Source: an uncultured Bacteroidales bacterium (GTDB taxonomy: Bacteria; Bacteroidota; Bacteroidia; Bacteroidales; Marinilabiliaceae). Taken from it: a stretch of DNA of 7,698 nucleotides. Shown in pieces: positions 6,545 through 7,698 of the stretch (positions within the stretch are counted from its first letter, which is position 1; each line of letters starts with the position of its first letter). The position numbers were made by a program, and so were the translations under genes. The notes below the pieces were generated by a model, which did no database searches, was not told the origin of the DNA, and saw only the letters and a list, made by a program, of their open reading frames with translations. The stretch is taken from positions 1 to 7,698 of the forward strand of contig CALAVC010000120.1 in NCBI GenBank assembly GCA_937892095.1, in the 5' to 3' direction.

Positions 6545-7698
6545 CTACAACTCTTTCTCTATTTGGTCTGCCTCGTCTTTATGGCAAGAGTAGTAGGCGC
6601 GCAGAGGTGTAGAGAGTACTTTTATGAAGCCCTTTGCGTCTTCGCTTGTCCAGCCCTTCTGCATTTCTCCATATTCGCCAAACTTGTTCTTCACAAGGTC
6701 GTTGGGCGAGTCTACACCCACCGTGGCAAATGTGCGTGGCATAAGCATCATCGACACCGTACCACTTACGTTACGCTGGCTCTCGCTAAGCATGGCTTCG
6801 ATGTCGCGCATGACTGGTTCCAAATATTGACTCTCGTGAAGGAACTGGCCATACCAGTTGGCAACTTGGTCTTTCCAATATTGTTGCCACTTCGACAGTG
6901 TAAACTTCTCAAGGAAGCGGTGTGCCGCAATTATTAGCATAGGCGCTGCAGCCTCAAAACCCACACGACCTTTGATGCCTATGATGGTGTCGCCCACGTG
7001 CATGTCGCGTCCTATGCCGTAAGGCGCTGCTATGCTCTCAATTTTCTGGATGGCTTTTATTGGGTCGGCAAACTTCTCGCCGTTCACTGCTGTTATCTCA
7101 CCCTTCTCAAAAGTGATTTTTATTTCTTCGTTGCCGTCTTTTTCTACTTGCTTCAAGTATGCACTCTCGGGCAGACCTTGGCGCGAATCCAAAATCTCAC
7201 CTCCGCAAATGCTCGTACCCCACAAGCCTACGTTATACGAATATTTCAGTTTGGCGAAGTCTGCATGGAAGCCGTGGGCGTTGAGGTAGTCAATTTCCTC
7301 TTGTCTCGAGAGTGCTTCGTCGCGTGTCAGGGTGATGATGTCGATGCCAGGTGCAAGGACGAGAAATGTCATGTCGAAGCGTATCTGATCGTTACCTGCA
7401 CCTGTCGAGCCATGAGCGATGGCATCGGCTCCCACCTCGTTGGCATAGCGGGCGATGGCTACGGCCTGGAAGATGCGCTCCGAAGACACTGAGATGGGGT
7501 AGCAGTTGTTACGCATGACATTGCCGAAAATCATGTATTTCAATGACTGCTCGTAATATTCCTTTGTGACGTCGAGGGTGACGTAGGTCTTTGCGCCCAG
7601 CCGGTAGGCATTCTCCTCATTCTTCTTCAGCTGTGTGTCGCTGAACCCGCCCGTGTTGGCACATACGGCATGCACTTCGTTGCCCTCCTGAGCCAGCC
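6545..7698 (-). CDS. argG: Argininosuccinate synthase (ArgG), N-terminus cut by window edge
   Basis: ArgG joins citrulline and aspartate using ATP to make argininosuccinate. The frame is open to the right edge: in-frame codons upstream of the GTG at 7675 read LAQEGNE, matching the usual YLA..GYEV segment, so the GTG is internal and the true start lies beyond the window. The N-terminal ATP pyrophosphatase loop (SGGLDTS in the family) is therefore not visible, and about 20 residues are probably missing. Visible family motifs include VCANTGGFSD near the edge, YPISVSSERIFQ, the HGSTGAGNDQIRFD nucleotide/substrate loop (about 7373-7411), YNVGLWGTSI, GIGRDMHVGDTIIGIKGRVGFEAAAP and HESQYLEPVMRDIEA. 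The GSTGAGNDQ form, rather than GCTGKGNDQ, is typical of Bacteroidetes ArgG. It is the first visible gene of the argGCD operon; any promoter or argR lies beyond the right edge. Base composition is higher in GC to the right of about 7290 than in the rest of the gene. Confidence 0.97.
   Translation of the reverse strand, partial: LAQEGNEVHAVCANTGGFSDTQLKKNEENAYRLGAKTYVTLDVTKEYYEQSLKYMIFGNVMRNNCYPISVSSERIFQAVAIARYANEVGADAIAHGSTGAGNDQIRFDMTFLVLAPGIDIITLTRDEALSRQEEIDYLNAHGFHADFAKLKYSYNVGLWGTSICGGEILDSRQGLPESAYLKQVEKDGNEEIKITFEKGEITAVNGEKFADPIKAIQKIESIAAPYGIGRDMHVGDTIIGIKGRVGFEAAAPMLIIAAHRFLEKFTLSKWQQYWKDQVANWYGQFLHESQYLEPVMRDIEAMLSESQRNVSGTVSMMLMPRTFATVGVDSPNDLVKNKFGEYGEMQKGWTSEDAKGFIKVLSTPLRAYYSCHKDEADQIEKEL

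Noticed and set aside
6998..7492. 164-residue plus-strand open frame antisense to argG
   Set aside because: It lies opposite highly conserved argG motifs and has no family signature.
7673..7675. GTG as the start of argG
   Set aside because: The frame continues upstream to the window edge with residues LAQEGNE that match the family, so this is an internal valine.

Overview
The window looks like ordinary Bacteroidales chromosome, probably Prevotellaceae or a close relative. The protein sequences resemble Bacteroides/Prevotella orthologues. Translation starts are preceded by A/G-rich leaders rather than strong Shine-Dalgarno sites, and the arginine genes are in the order argG-argC-argD typical of that phylum. 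All six genes I can support lie on the minus strand, so transcription runs from the right end of the window to the left. No RNA gene, mobile element, CRISPR array or attachment site is visible, and no gene-free gap exceeds about 120 bases.

Right half (7698 to 4337): an arginine biosynthesis operon. It contains argG (argininosuccinate synthase, N-terminus cut off by the window edge), argC (N-acyl-glutamyl-phosphate reductase) and argD (N-acyl-ornithine aminotransferase), separated by 35 and 12 bases. It ends in a strong intrinsic terminator: an 11-bp perfect stem followed by a T-run. ArgC and ArgD catalyse consecutive steps from acyl-glutamyl phosphate to acyl-ornithine; ArgG makes argininosuccinate from citrulline and aspartate. 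In Bacteroides the acyl group is known to be succinyl rather than acetyl, and this may hold here.

Left half (4336 to 1): a second transcription unit. It begins with a secreted GH35 beta-galactosidase carrying a C-terminal discoidin-like module. Six bases later comes coaD (phosphopantetheine adenylyltransferase, coenzyme A synthesis). Fifty bases further is a large exported protein with a C-terminal thioredoxin/TlpA-like fold, which runs off the left edge with its last residues missing. This last gene has no stop inside the window, so a search for closed ORFs misses it; I translated it directly.

Points worth a second look: the thioredoxin-like protein has lost the first cysteine of its CxxC site (it reads N-Y-E-C); a perfect 7-bp inverted repeat sits just upstream of the GH35 gene; the GH35 reading frame has a misleading upstream start inside the arg terminator; an exported glycosidase is tightly coupled to an essential cytoplasmic CoA gene; and the 5' part of argG changes base composition. 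I see no convincing novel multi-gene system.
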